Part shown: positions 20,882 to 29,355 of the stretch, one piece after another
How positions within the stretch are numbered: position 1 is the first letter of the stretch
Layout: every line of letters begins with the position of its first letter
Source: Sulfuricaulis sp.
Lineage (GTDB): Bacteria; Pseudomonadota; Gammaproteobacteria; Acidiferrobacterales; Sulfurifustaceae
NCBI GenBank assembly: GCA_024654125.1
Contig: JANLIC010000074.1
Coordinates: 1-59,487, forward strand
Reading direction: 5' to 3'
DNA: 59,487 nt
The notes under the pieces: generated by a model
Told to the model about the DNA's origin: nothing
Seen by the model: the letters and a program-made list of their open reading frames with translations, nothing else
Database searches by the model: none
Position numbers and translations under genes: made by a program

Positions 20882-21561
20882 AGCACGCCGTCATCCTCGG
20901 CGACCGCTCGGACCTGGCTGTGAAACTGCGTGCGCTGCTCGTGAAAGACCACTGGGCAATCTCCGGCTGGAATCGCGAATGGCGCGTAATCCCGGATCGC
21001 CCGTGGGACCTGTGCCTGATCGCGATAGGGACTGTTGCGCCGGTCGGGCACTGGCGCGATCTGGACCCCGCCGAGTTCGATGCCTGCGTGGATTCAAACA
21101 TCCTGCTGCCGATCAGGATACTCAAAAAACTCTGGCCATCACATAAGCCCGAAGCATCGGTGTGCTTCATGGCTGGGTCGAACCCGCAGCGCATCATGCC
21201 AGGGTACGCCCCCTACAACATCGGGAAGATGGCGCTACTGAAAGCCGTCGAGCAGATCGACGCAGAAGAGACGGACGTGAAGGTGTTTGCGCTTGCGCCT
21301 GGATACGTGCGAACCAAGATCCATGCGGCCTCCCTGAAGGCCATCGCTGCGGGGCGCCTGAGAAACGAAGTGATTCAAAACCGCCAGGACGGCACGCCGA
21401 TTGAGCGAATCTACGGGGCGCTGCAGTGGTGCCTCGCGCAGGAAAAGCGCGTTGTCGGTGGTCGCAACATCTGCGCAAGCGACCCGTGGGACACGGAGCA
21501 CTTTCTTGCTGCGCGGCTGATTCAGCATTCGGCGACGTGGAAACTGAGGCGAGCGGAATGA
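20878..21561 (+). CDS. SDR-family oxidoreductase
   Basis: 227 residues, overlapping the previous gene by ATGA. The Rossmann start is A-V-I-L-G-D-R-S-D-L-A; the N-A-A-G region is replaced by L-I-A-I-G-T-V-A-P. The catalytic pair is Y-N-I-G-K (about residue 118) after V-C-F-M-A-G-S, and a later L-A-P-G-Y-V-R-T-K fits the family. Presumably an NAD(P)-dependent sugar or keto reductase. Confidence 0.75.
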   Translation: MKHAVILGDRSDLAVKLRALLVKDHWAISGWNREWRVIPDRPWDLCLIAIGTVAPVGHWRDLDPAEFDACVDSNILLPIRILKKLWPSHKPEASVCFMAGSNPQRIMPGYAPYNIGKMALLKAVEQIDAEETDVKVFALAPGYVRTKIHAASLKAIAAGRLRNEVIQNRQDGTPIERIYGALQWCLAQEKRVVGGRNICASDPWDTEHFLAARLIQHSATWKLRRAE

Positions 21562-22526
21562 AAGTTTGTTTTTTGGGCGGGGGCAATCCGCACGCTCTTG
21601 CTCTCGTTCGCCATTTCACAGCACAGGATATCGACTGCTTCGGCATCGGCCGCGGGCCAGCAAAGCCCGCTCCGTTGTGGCAGGCGCCGAAGGCGTACCG
21701 CTACTATCAGGCGCACCTGGGCCACGAAATTCATGCAGCTTTCATGATCATGGACTACGAACGCCCGGATGTCATGGTGTGCTTTGCGGCACAAGGCGAA
21801 GGCGCGGCGTCGTTCGGGCCGCAATCGTGGAGGTTCTACGATACCAATTGCGCGATGTTGCCGCGGGTCGTGGAGCAACTTCGGATGAGTCCTTATCTCA
21901 AGCGCTTCGTCCAGATCGGCACAAGCGAACTGTACGGGTCGTGCGAGCAGCCCGTTGCAGAGGGCTCTCCATTAAAGCCTTCCAGCCCCTATGCTGTCTC
22001 GAAGGCTGCATTCGATCAGCACTTGCAGATCATGCACGAGGTCTATGGGTTTCCGATGCAGATCGTTCGGCCGTCGAACTGTCTCACCCGTGGCATGCAG
22101 CTTCACAGGATCGTGCCCAGGGCCGCCATCTGCGCGGTGTATGGTCAGAAACTGCAATTGCACGGCGGGGGACTCGCAAAAAAGTCGTTCCTGGACAGCG
22201 AGGACTTAGCGCGCGCTGTACTCGCCGTGATCGAGCGGGGCGCCATCGGAGAAATCTACAATGCCGGCCCCCTCGAGCCCACGCCGATTCGCGAAGTGGT
22301 GCGATGCGTTGCTGATCGAGCGGACGTGCCGATGGAGAAATTTGTCGAGGAAACGACGGCAAGGGTTGGCGAGGACAGCACGTATTGGCTCGATTCCTCG
22401 CGGCTTCGGGCGCTGGGCTGGAAGCCTCGGGTGACGCTATCCGTCGCCATCGAGCGAATAGTGGATTGGGCGCGGGCTTACCCGGAGCTGGCGCACATGC
22501 CGCACGAATATTCGGTGACGCCATGA
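21558..22526 (+). CDS. NAD-dependent sugar epimerase/dehydratase
   Basis: 322 residues of extended SDR type. N-terminal C-F-L-G-G-G-N-P-H-A-L replaces the usual GxxGxxG. The active site is present: Q-I-G-T-S-E-L-Y-G and S-P-Y-A-V-S-K (Y-x-x-x-K, about residue 145), then the R-P-S-N substrate loop and F-L-D-S-E-D. It resembles 4,6-dehydratase/epimerase family enzymes acting on nucleotide sugars. ATGA overlap with both neighbours. Confidence 0.8.
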   Translation: MKVCFLGGGNPHALALVRHFTAQDIDCFGIGRGPAKPAPLWQAPKAYRYYQAHLGHEIHAAFMIMDYERPDVMVCFAAQGEGAASFGPQSWRFYDTNCAMLPRVVEQLRMSPYLKRFVQIGTSELYGSCEQPVAEGSPLKPSSPYAVSKAAFDQHLQIMHEVYGFPMQIVRPSNCLTRGMQLHRIVPRAAICAVYGQKLQLHGGGLAKKSFLDSEDLARAVLAVIERGAIGEIYNAGPLEPTPIREVVRCVADRADVPMEKFVEETTARVGEDSTYWLDSSRLRALGWKPRVTLSVAIERIVDWARAYPELAHMPHEYSVTP

Positions 22527-23239
22527 AGGTGTGTTTCCTTGGGACTTCGCACGCCGCGCAGCACTTGTCGCGGGCGGCGGTTGAAAAAGGCTTTGAACTG
22601 GTTGAGTTAAACGAGAATCCATCGCTGGTGTTTGTGAGCGAAGATACCCCGACCAATGCAAACGGCGTGCGTGATCTTGATGTAATCCGGTCTTTCTTCT
22701 TCAAAGCCAAATCTGGATTGCCGGTGCCACTTATATTGACATCCCAAGTCCCTCCGGGATTTACCAGATCGTTGCGCATACCAGGGCTTTATCACCAAGC
22801 CGAGACGCTGCGGATCAAAGACGCCGAAGAGCGGGCGAGACACCCAGAAATGATGATCGTCGGGTGCGCCGATCCTGCGGCCCCGTTGCCGCTCGCGTAC
22901 TCGGCCTACCTACGCGCGTTCGATTGTCCGATCCTCACGATGAGTTACGAATCGGCCGAGTTCGCCAAGTGCGCGATCAATGCGTTCCTGATCTCTCAGG
23001 TTGAGACGACAAACATGCTGGCGCGACTGGCCGAGAAGTGCGGCGCACAGTGGGGCGACGTTACGCGAGCGCTTCATCTTGACAGCAGGATCGGAATGCA
23101 AGCCTATCTCACGCCGGGCTGCTGGCAGGATAGCAGGCACTTGCTGCGGGATTATGTGACATTGCTTGGCTTGCACGGCCCTTCACAAAATTACGAATCA
23201 TACCCAGCGAACCTGATTGAAGCATTGGACATGAAGTGA
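22523..23239 (+). CDS. Shortened UDP-glucose/GDP-mannose dehydrogenase-like protein
   Basis: 238 residues against about 390-450 in the family. It keeps the NAD-domain phrase V-P-P-G-F-T-R-S-L, and the central helix Y-E-S-A-E-F-A-K-C-A-I-N-A-F-L-I-S-Q-V-E-T-T-N. The region that normally holds the catalytic Cys is condensed (T-P-G-C-W-Q-D), and the C-terminal nucleotide-binding domain is absent. It probably does not perform standard four-electron sugar oxidation. Confidence 0.7.
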   Translation: MKVCFLGTSHAAQHLSRAAVEKGFELVELNENPSLVFVSEDTPTNANGVRDLDVIRSFFFKAKSGLPVPLILTSQVPPGFTRSLRIPGLYHQAETLRIKDAEERARHPEMMIVGCADPAAPLPLAYSAYLRAFDCPILTMSYESAEFAKCAINAFLISQVETTNMLARLAEKCGAQWGDVTRALHLDSRIGMQAYLTPGCWQDSRHLLRDYVTLLGLHGPSQNYESYPANLIEALDMK

Positions 23240-23814
23240 CTCACACCGAAACATACCTCGCAGAAACCGTCCAGATAGCGAGAGAACTGGACTACTCGGC
23301 GATCGAAGTGCTGGCGGACCAGCTCGTCAGACTGCGTGATCGTGGCGGCAGGCTGTTCATCGTCGGGCTCGGCGGGTCAGCGGCCAATGCGAGCCACGCC
23401 GCGAACGACTTCAAAAAGCTATGCTCAATCGAAGCCTACTGCCTGTCAGATAACGTTGCGGAACTGACGGCATGGGCAAATGATGAAGGGTGGCCCTATA
23501 TTTTCGAGCGCGCGCTGGATGCTGCGAAGGCGTCAACAAAGGACGCGCTGCTGGTTCTCTCTGTGGGCGGCGGCACGGATACAGTAAGCGCGCCTATTCA
23601 ATTCTGTGTTTCGTGGGTGAAACGCAAGAGCATTCCTGTGATGGGTATCGTCGGCCGAGACGGCGGCTACACGAAAAAGCATGCCACGGCCTGCGTCGTT
23701 GTCCCAACCGTAGAGCCATCCAGAGTCACGCCGCATACCGAGGGCTGGCAGAGCGTTATTCTGCACGCGCTGGTCAGCCATCCCAACCTACAAGTGAACC
23801 GGACAAAATGGTGA
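23236..23814 (+). CDS. GmhA-like SIS-domain isomerase
   Basis: 192 residues. GmhA converts sedoheptulose 7-phosphate to D-glycero-D-manno-heptose 7-phosphate. The phosphate loop I-V-G-L-G-G-S-A-A-N-A-S-H-A-A-N-D (about residues 40-56) matches, as does W-A-N-D-E-G-W (about 79-85) and S-V-G-G-G-T-D. At the C-terminus T-E-G-W-Q-S-V-I-L-H corresponds to the metal-binding helix. The Asp at the 'H-x-x-x-E' place is a change from Glu. GTG start coupled to the previous stop. Another phosphosugar isomerase activity is possible. Confidence 0.8.
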   Translation: MTHTETYLAETVQIARELDYSAIEVLADQLVRLRDRGGRLFIVGLGGSAANASHAANDFKKLCSIEAYCLSDNVAELTAWANDEGWPYIFERALDAAKASTKDALLVLSVGGGTDTVSAPIQFCVSWVKRKSIPVMGIVGRDGGYTKKHATACVVVPTVEPSRVTPHTEGWQSVILHALVSHPNLQVNRTKW

Positions 23815-24479
23815 ATGTCAAAATCTTCGCCGACGGTGCCGACCTGCGCACGATGGCAACCCTGGTGTGCGACGGGTTCACTACGAACCCGTCCTTACTC
23901 AAGAAGTCCGGCATTACCGACTATCACTCGTTTGCAATAGCGGCGCTGGCGCTGGCACACGGTAGGCCTGTGTCCTTCGAGGTGCTGGCAGACGACGCTG
24001 CGGGCATGGAGCGGCAGGCTCAGGAAATCGCGGGATGGGGCGATAACATCTTCGTCAAGATCCCGATTTGCAATACGGCTGGCGAGTCCACGGAAGAAAC
24101 CATCGAACGACTCTCGCTGGCAGGCGTTAGAGTGAACGTGACGGCGCTTTTCACAAAGGATCAGATTCGCCGCGCCGCGAACGCCATTGAAGCGGGCATT
24201 CTTTCCGTGTTCGCCGGCCGTATTGCAGATACCGGGCGTGACCCGGAACCGATCGTGCGCTATGCGCTGCAGCTGACTGCGGCGCGCGATACGCAAGTGC
24301 TGTGGGCATCAACGCGCGAGGTTTTCAACGTCGTCCAGGCGGACAATATTGGCTGCGACATCATCACTTGTGCGCCTGAGTTGCTGCGCAAACTGCCGCA
24401 GTTCGGGCGCGACCTGTCGGATTACAGCCTTGAGACGGTGCGGCAATTTTACGAGGACGGAAAGGGGTACGCGCTTTGA
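23808..24479 (+). CDS. Transaldolase (TalC/fructose-6-P aldolase-like)
   Basis: 223 residues, the length of the small TalC-type. Starts K-I-F-A-D-G-A-D and continues F-T-T-N-P-S-L-L-K-K-S-G; the Schiff-base Lys is in I-F-V-K-I-P-I-C-N-T (about residue 85), then V-N-V-T-A-L-F and F-A-G-R-I-A-D-T-G-R-D-P. It could interconvert sedoheptulose 7-P with other sugar phosphates, feeding the GmhA-like enzyme. Cyanophages carry TalC as an auxiliary gene for a different purpose. Confidence 0.88.
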   Translation: MVNVKIFADGADLRTMATLVCDGFTTNPSLLKKSGITDYHSFAIAALALAHGRPVSFEVLADDAAGMERQAQEIAGWGDNIFVKIPICNTAGESTEETIERLSLAGVRVNVTALFTKDQIRRAANAIEAGILSVFAGRIADTGRDPEPIVRYALQLTAARDTQVLWASTREVFNVVQADNIGCDIITCAPELLRKLPQFGRDLSDYSLETVRQFYEDGKGYAL

Positions 24480-25489
24480 AAGTCATTGTCTCAGGCGGCT
24501 GCGGTTACGTCGGGTCATGGTTGGTACGCCACCTTCTCGCTGACGGCCACAAGGTTACGGTCTATGACGCCATGTACTTCGGCGATGGGTTCTTGCCGAA
24601 GGACAACCTCAACCTAACGCTCATCAATGGCGACATCAGGGATATCGAGAAGTGGGCCGAGGCGTGCACCGGGCAGGACGCAGTTATCCATCTCGCCTGC
24701 ATCTCCAACGACGTAAGCTGTCAGCTTGACGAGGCGCTGTCGCGTGCCGTGAACATCGACGCCTTCGAGCCGCTGGTGATTGCGGCGAAAAACGCTGGCG
24801 TGCGTCGCTTCATCTACTGTTCGTCATCCAGCGTCTATGGTGTGTCTTACCTGCCGGACGTTTTCGAGGACACACCATGCGTTCCCATGACGCTGTACAA
24901 CGCCAGCAAGGCCGAATGCGAAAAGCGCCTGTGGCCGCATCACAGCAACGATTTTGTCTGCGTCGTGATCCGCCCCGCCACTGTCTGCGGTTACGCGCCG
25001 CGGCAGCGCTTCGACCTGACGGTGAACGTCATGACGAATCACGCGGTGCGCAAGGGCATCATCACCGTGTTCGGCGGCATGCAGAAGCGCCCGAACCTGC
25101 ACATTCAGAACATGGCCGACGTGTACAAACTGCTGCTTCTCGCGCCCGACGAGAAGATCGCCGGGCAGACGTTCAACGTCGGGCGGCAGAACATGACGGT
25201 CATGGAGATTGCGGAAACAATCTCGCGCGTCGTATCCGATCAGATGCACGGCGGGAAAGAGGTTATCCCGATCGTGAAGGAGCCCTCGCAGGACAATCGT
25301 TCCTATCACATCAACAGTGACAAGATCGCACGGGTGCTTGGCTTCACGCCTCAGCTCACCGTCGAGGACGCTATCCGTGACCTGTGCGTGCAATTCAAGA
25401 AGGGGAACTTCCAGGATTCGCTCACTAACCCCGTATATACCAACGTGGTGCAGTTGGTCGAAAAGCACGGCTTCGGGGTGGCGGCGTGA
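24476..25489 (+). CDS. NAD-dependent epimerase (UDP-sugar 4-epimerase/dehydratase family)
   Basis: 337 residues from a TTG at 24476 overlapping the previous stop. Intact G-G-C-G-Y-V-G-S-W, I-H-L-A-C-I-S, S-S-S-S-V-Y-G and L-Y-N-A-S-K (catalytic Y-x-x-x-K), then V-I-R-P-A-T-V-C-G. This is a full extended SDR. In a heptose pathway it could act as an ADP- or GDP-heptose epimerase; the substrate is not shown. Confidence 0.85.
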   Translation: MKVIVSGGCGYVGSWLVRHLLADGHKVTVYDAMYFGDGFLPKDNLNLTLINGDIRDIEKWAEACTGQDAVIHLACISNDVSCQLDEALSRAVNIDAFEPLVIAAKNAGVRRFIYCSSSSVYGVSYLPDVFEDTPCVPMTLYNASKAECEKRLWPHHSNDFVCVVIRPATVCGYAPRQRFDLTVNVMTNHAVRKGIITVFGGMQKRPNLHIQNMADVYKLLLLAPDEKIAGQTFNVGRQNMTVMEIAETISRVVSDQMHGGKEVIPIVKEPSQDNRSYHINSDKIARVLGFTPQLTVEDAIRDLCVQFKKGNFQDSLTNPVYTNVVQLVEKHGFGVAA

Positions 25490-25884
25490 CGGTCGTTCTT
25501 GCTAATGGCGTATTCGATCTACTACACCCGGGCCATGTGTACCACTTGCGCGCAGCAAAAAAGATGGGCGACGAGCTTGTCGTGGCGCTGACGCGCGATG
25601 AAGCGGTGAACAAGGGGCCTGGGCGACCTGTATTCGGGTGGGAGGAGCGTGCAGCAGTGCTGCGCGAGCTGCGTTGCGTGGATAGAGTCATTCTGGTGAG
25701 TTCGTCCCTGGAGGCGCTATGGGCGGTACGGCCAGACATTTTCGTGAAAGGCGCTGACTATCGCGAAAGCATTCGTCAGGAGGATGCCGCCTACTGCCGT
25801 GCGCACGACATTGAAATCCGCTTCACCGACGAGCCTGGGTATTCCTCAACAGCATTACTGCGCTATGGACTTGGACGCCGTTAA
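25486..25884 (+). CDS. HldE/RfaE C-domain-like nucleotidyltransferase
   Basis: 132 residues, the size of the cytidylyltransferase domain alone. N-G-V-F-D-L-L-H-P-G-H-V-Y-H-L contains the H-x-G-H motif; V-K-G-A-D-Y-R-E and Y-S-S-T-A-L-L complete the fold. It would add a nucleotide to a sugar 1-phosphate. Paired with the kinase that follows, it matches the two halves of HldE as separate genes. Confidence 0.85.
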   Translation: MTVVLANGVFDLLHPGHVYHLRAAKKMGDELVVALTRDEAVNKGPGRPVFGWEERAAVLRELRCVDRVILVSSSLEALWAVRPDIFVKGADYRESIRQEDAAYCRAHDIEIRFTDEPGYSSTALLRYGLGRR

Positions 25885-26701
25885 ACACTGCAAGGTACTC
25901 GTGGTGGGTGACGCCATCACGGACGAGTATGTGTATGTCACGCCGCTCGGCAAGAGCATCAAGGAACCCGTGATTTCGACGCGCCTTGAGCGAAAGGAAT
26001 CCTTTCGGGGCGGCGTCTGGGCAGCCGCGGCGCATCTCGTGGACCTGTGCGCGCGGGTGGATGTGCTGACCGGCCCGCGCATGATGGTCAATACCCGCTT
26101 CGTGGACCCGACCTGTACGCGCAAACTGTTCACGCTTCACGAGGCGCGCAAGTGTAAGCCTGTAACGGCCACCTACCTGCCGGTGCAAGACTATGACGTG
26201 GTAATCATCGCAGACTTCGGGCACGGCGCGATGACTGTGAAATTGATCGCCAAACTATCGGAGCAAGCGCGCTTCCTCGCGGTGAACGCACAGACGAACA
26301 GTCAGAACTTCGGCTTCAACCTGATCAACAAGTACCCAAGGGCTGACTTCGCGGTGCTGGACGAACTAGAGGCGCGGCTGGCCGTTCACGACAGGGACTC
26401 GTCGATAGAGGACGTGATCCGTAAACTGGGCTATCCACGCATCATTGTAACGCGCGGCATACTGGGAGTTGTCGGCTTTGATGGCGAGTTCCATTACGCA
26501 AAAGCGGTGGCGTCAAAGGTCGTCGATACCATGGGCGCCGGCGACGCAGTGCTTGCCGTGTCCTCCCCGTTCGCTGCGATGGGCGTACCGATGAAGGATC
26601 TCGTGCGTATCGGAAATGCAGCGGGCGCAGTGAAGGTGGGAATCGTCGGCCACCGGCAGCATGTGACCCGTCAAGCGCTTGAGGAAAGGCTGGCTGCGTG
26701 A
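25865..26701 (+). CDS. PfkB/HldE N-domain-like sugar kinase
   Basis: 278 residues. The sequence V-V-G-D-A-I-T-D-E-Y-V, R-G-G-V-W-A-A-A-A, F-G-H-G-A-M and D-T-M-G-A-G-D-A (catalytic GAGD) match the RfaE1-type ribokinase family. About 30 residues near position 55-75 are shorter than in HldE. Likely phosphorylates the heptose 7-phosphate (or a similar sugar) at C1. Overlaps the end of the nucleotidyltransferase by 20 bases. Confidence 0.82.
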   Translation: MDLDAVKHCKVLVVGDAITDEYVYVTPLGKSIKEPVISTRLERKESFRGGVWAAAAHLVDLCARVDVLTGPRMMVNTRFVDPTCTRKLFTLHEARKCKPVTATYLPVQDYDVVIIADFGHGAMTVKLIAKLSEQARFLAVNAQTNSQNFGFNLINKYPRADFAVLDELEARLAVHDRDSSIEDVIRKLGYPRIIVTRGILGVVGFDGEFHYAKAVASKVVDTMGAGDAVLAVSSPFAAMGVPMKDLVRIGNAAGAVKVGIVGHRQHVTRQALEERLAA

Positions 26702-27216
26702 AGGTCGCTCATGCCATCGCATCGTTTCTTCGCGATCAGGGCATCGGGCATACATTCGTGGTAAGCGGCGGCGCGGATTTGCACATAATTCATGCGATAG
26801 CGGATACACCAGGCATCGACTATATCTGCATGCAGCATGAGCAGGCGTGCGGGTTCGCCGCCGACGCTTACGCTAGGCTGTGCGGGCTAGGCTGTTCCAT
26901 AGCTACCAGCGGGCCCGGATTCACAAATGGACTAACGCCGATGGCGGCGAGTTATTACGACTCGATTCCGGTGCTGTTCATTTGTGGGCAGGTAACGATA
27001 GCGCGGCTGGGCGAGGGATGGGGCGTGCGGCAGACAGGCTTCCAGCAGACTCCTGCGGTGGAAGTTGCGACTCCGATATGTAAGTACGCTGTCGAGCCGC
27101 ATCGTGTCGAGGACGTGCTGCACGAGCTCCATGAGGCTGTGCGCATCGCGCGATCTGGGCGACCGGGGCCGGCGCTTGTATCCATTCCAGACGATTTGCA
27201 GCGGAGCGAGATATGA
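26698..27216 (+). CDS. ThDP enzyme, N-terminal Pyr domain only
   Basis: 172 residues. It matches the Pyr domain of acetolactate-synthase-like ThDP enzymes: H-A-I-A-S-F-L, M-Q-H-E-Q-A (catalytic Glu of the Pyr domain), A-A-D-A-Y-A-R, S-G-P-G-F-T-N-G, and P-A-L-V-S-I-P-D-D-L at the end. It stops exactly at the linker to the central domain, which resumes at 27461. Probably works with that protein as a two-subunit enzyme. Confidence 0.85.
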   Translation: MKVAHAIASFLRDQGIGHTFVVSGGADLHIIHAIADTPGIDYICMQHEQACGFAADAYARLCGLGCSIATSGPGFTNGLTPMAASYYDSIPVLFICGQVTIARLGEGWGVRQTGFQQTPAVEVATPICKYAVEPHRVEDVLHELHEAVRIARSGRPGPALVSIPDDLQRSEI

Positions 27217-27464
27217 CGGTTTACATAAGGGCGTGGGCTTCCAAGTATGGCAAATCTCGTTTTATTGAGTTTGCGCATGAGTCATCTTGTGGGAGGTTGG
27301 AGCGACAAGTGCTACTGGATGGTAAACCTGTGTGGCCGTTTGATATTGATCCAACTAAGCATCGGTACGTTGGTATGTTCAGACCGCCCGAGCCTGATCC
27401 AAATACCATCTTCGGGCGCACAGGTGAGGTGCCTGACATTCCTTCGTACGAGACGATCAAGTGA
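27213..27464 (+). CDS. 83-residue protein inserted inside the split ThDP enzyme
   Basis: MTVYIRAWASKYGKSRFIEF, then K-P-V-W-P-F-D-I-D-P-T-K-H-R-Y-V-G-M-F-R-P-P-E-P. A compact beta-rich protein with no family recognised. It is joined to both halves by overlapping stops and starts, and its codons are more AT-rich than the neighbours'. Might be an added subunit or a late insertion. Confidence 0.6.
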   Translation: MTVYIRAWASKYGKSRFIEFAHESSCGRLERQVLLDGKPVWPFDIDPTKHRYVGMFRPPEPDPNTIFGRTGEVPDIPSYETIK

Positions 27465-28645
27465 ACTTTCACGAAGCTAAACGTCCCGTCCTGATCTTCG
27501 GCGCCGGCATCCACCAAGGCCACGCAGAGAACGAAGCCCGCGAACTAGTCAAACTTCTACAGATACCAGTCTGCCTGACGTGGGGAGCCTGCGACTTGCT
27601 CCCGGAGAGCAATCCGCTTCGCATCGGCACCTTTGGCACGCACGGGACTAAAGCCGCCAACTTCGCCGTGCAGAACGCAAGCCACATCTTGTCCGTCGGG
27701 TGCAGACTCGACACCAAAGCAACCGGCACCCCCGCCAAGTGGTTCGCCCGCGAGGCTGATATCGTGATGGTCGATATTGATCCTTGTGAAATAGCCAAGA
27801 TGGGAAAGGTCGGGGTGAGAGTCGAAGGAATCTGTCAGGACGCCAAGGATTACATCACAAGCCTGATACGGAGCATTCGCACTCAAGCTCCGATCCCTGA
27901 ATGGTGGCCTGCATCGAACTGTCCTGAGTGGACTTCCCGTTGCCAAGACTGGAAGCAACGCTATCCCGCAGTCCTCCCTGAATACGAGCAAGAGGAAGGC
28001 GTAAATCCCTACGTGCTGATTCGCGAACTGTCGCGCCTATGCGAGCCAGGCGAAATCATCGTTTCAGATACCGGATGCACGTTGGCGTGGTGCATGCAGA
28101 CATGGGAGTTCAAGGAGGGCCAGCGCTTCCTGCACCCAATGAATCAGACGCCCATGGGGTACGGTCTGCCGGCCGCGATCGGCGCGCATTACGCTACAGG
28201 TAAGCGCGTTATCTGCGTAACGGGCGATGGCAGCATCATGATGAGCATTGGGGAGCTGGCGACGATTGCGGGGCACAACCTGCCGATCAAGATCGTGTTA
28301 TTGGATAACTCCTCGATGGCGATGTGCGTACAGACCGAGAACGAATGGTTCGACGGAAAGAACTGCGCCACTACACCGGCAAGCGGTCTAACATTTCCAA
28401 ACTTTGAAAGATGTATAGAGGGTTTTGGTATCCCTGTGGAGGAATGTCAGCGTAACGCTGGCGTGGAGTCTGTATTGGGTGCGCTATTTTGGCGCGATGG
28501 TCCGCAGGCTACTGTGTTCCATATATCGCCTGAACACGACGTGAAGCCGAAAGTGAAGATGGGGCGCCCCAACGAAGACGCCTACCCACCGCTGCCGCGC
28601 GAAGTGATGGAAGCGGAAATGATCGTGCCAATGGTGGGGGCGTGA
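27461..28645 (+). CDS. ThDP enzyme, central and PP domains
   Basis: 394 residues from a GTG at 27461. R-P-V-L-I-F-G-A-G-I opens the central domain; the PP domain carries the ThDP motif V-T-G-D-G-S-I-M-M-S ... L-D-N-S-S-M-A (GDG-x(n)-N). M-N-Q-T-P-M-G-Y-G-L-P-A-A-I-G matches as well. It lacks the Pyr domain, which is supplied by 26698-27216. Possibly adds a two-carbon unit to a sugar, as ThDP enzymes do in some branched-sugar pathways, or makes another keto metabolite. Confidence 0.85.
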   Translation: MNFHEAKRPVLIFGAGIHQGHAENEARELVKLLQIPVCLTWGACDLLPESNPLRIGTFGTHGTKAANFAVQNASHILSVGCRLDTKATGTPAKWFAREADIVMVDIDPCEIAKMGKVGVRVEGICQDAKDYITSLIRSIRTQAPIPEWWPASNCPEWTSRCQDWKQRYPAVLPEYEQEEGVNPYVLIRELSRLCEPGEIIVSDTGCTLAWCMQTWEFKEGQRFLHPMNQTPMGYGLPAAIGAHYATGKRVICVTGDGSIMMSIGELATIAGHNLPIKIVLLDNSSMAMCVQTENEWFDGKNCATTPASGLTFPNFERCIEGFGIPVEECQRNAGVESVLGALFWRDGPQATVFHISPEHDVKPKVKMGRPNEDAYPPLPREVMEAEMIVPMVGA

Positions 28646-28761
28646 TGTACGAGCACATCACGGAGAAAGGGAAGATGTAATGTCCAAACGGGACCGCTTA
28701 TTTGTAGGGGCGTGTCTACAAACGCCGGGGCTTCTGTCCCGTAGGTCCCCGGCAACCCAAC
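28646..28761 (+). promoter_or_regulatory. Leader with two tandem hairpins
   Basis: A 116-base gap in an otherwise overlapping operon. TTTGTAG/CTACAAA (28701-28707 and 28716-28722, loop 8) and GCCGGGG/CCCCGGC (28724-28730 and 28747-28753, loop 16) are perfect stems ending 8 bases before the ATG at 28762. GGG of loop 1 could pair with CCC of loop 2. Two short ORFs (28645-28680, 28680-28772) overlap it and may be unused. Confidence 0.5.
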
Positions 28762-29355
28762 ATGGCTCTTAACCATATTTCCCTCCCCATGATCGAGCCT
28801 TACCTGGGCGGCGCGGTCCTGTCGCTCGGCTATCCATCGTTCGGCCGTATGGACGGGAAGATCGAGGACTTAATCGCGGCGAAGGGCGGCACATTTAGCT
28901 GCGTTGACATATTCCGCCATCAGGGCTTCGAGATTCTCTGTGACCTGAACCAGCCGGCACACTTTCCGGCGGAATACGATCTGGTAATCGACCCAGGGAC
29001 GCTGGAACACTGCTTCAACATCGGGCAGGCGATGATCAATGCCGCAAGCGCCGTCAAGGTTGGTGGCAGGATCTTCCACGGTTCGCCGCTCACGATGCTG
29101 AATCACGGCTTCTATAATCTCAGCCCGACGCTTTTTCAGCACTTTTACGAGGCTAACGGTTTTGTGGTCGATCTGTTGGAGGGGCACGGCGATGCCGGGA
29201 AAGGCGCTAAAGTTCCAATCAGACTACATTGGCGTTTTGCTGGCGAGGTGAATTCTGCGTTCTATTGTATGGCACGCAGAATTGAAAAAGTGATGTTTCG
29301 CTATCCGATTCAGAAGAAGTATATTCAAGCGAGGAAAGAGGGGGCTAATGATTAA
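28762..29355 (+). CDS. Class I AdoMet methyltransferase-like protein
   Basis: 197 residues. Contains V-D-I-F-R-H-Q-G, a D-L-V-I-D-P-G-T-L-E-H motif IV-like segment (about residue 75), and V-K-V-G-G-R-I-F-H, typical of sugar- and small-molecule methyltransferases. Motif I is degenerate (V-L-S-L-G-Y-P-S). It probably modifies a product of the cassette. Confidence 0.65.
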   Translation: MALNHISLPMIEPYLGGAVLSLGYPSFGRMDGKIEDLIAAKGGTFSCVDIFRHQGFEILCDLNQPAHFPAEYDLVIDPGTLEHCFNIGQAMINAASAVKVGGRIFHGSPLTMLNHGFYNLSPTLFQHFYEANGFVVDLLEGHGDAGKGAKVPIRLHWRFAGEVNSAFYCMARRIEKVMFRYPIQKKYIQARKEGAND

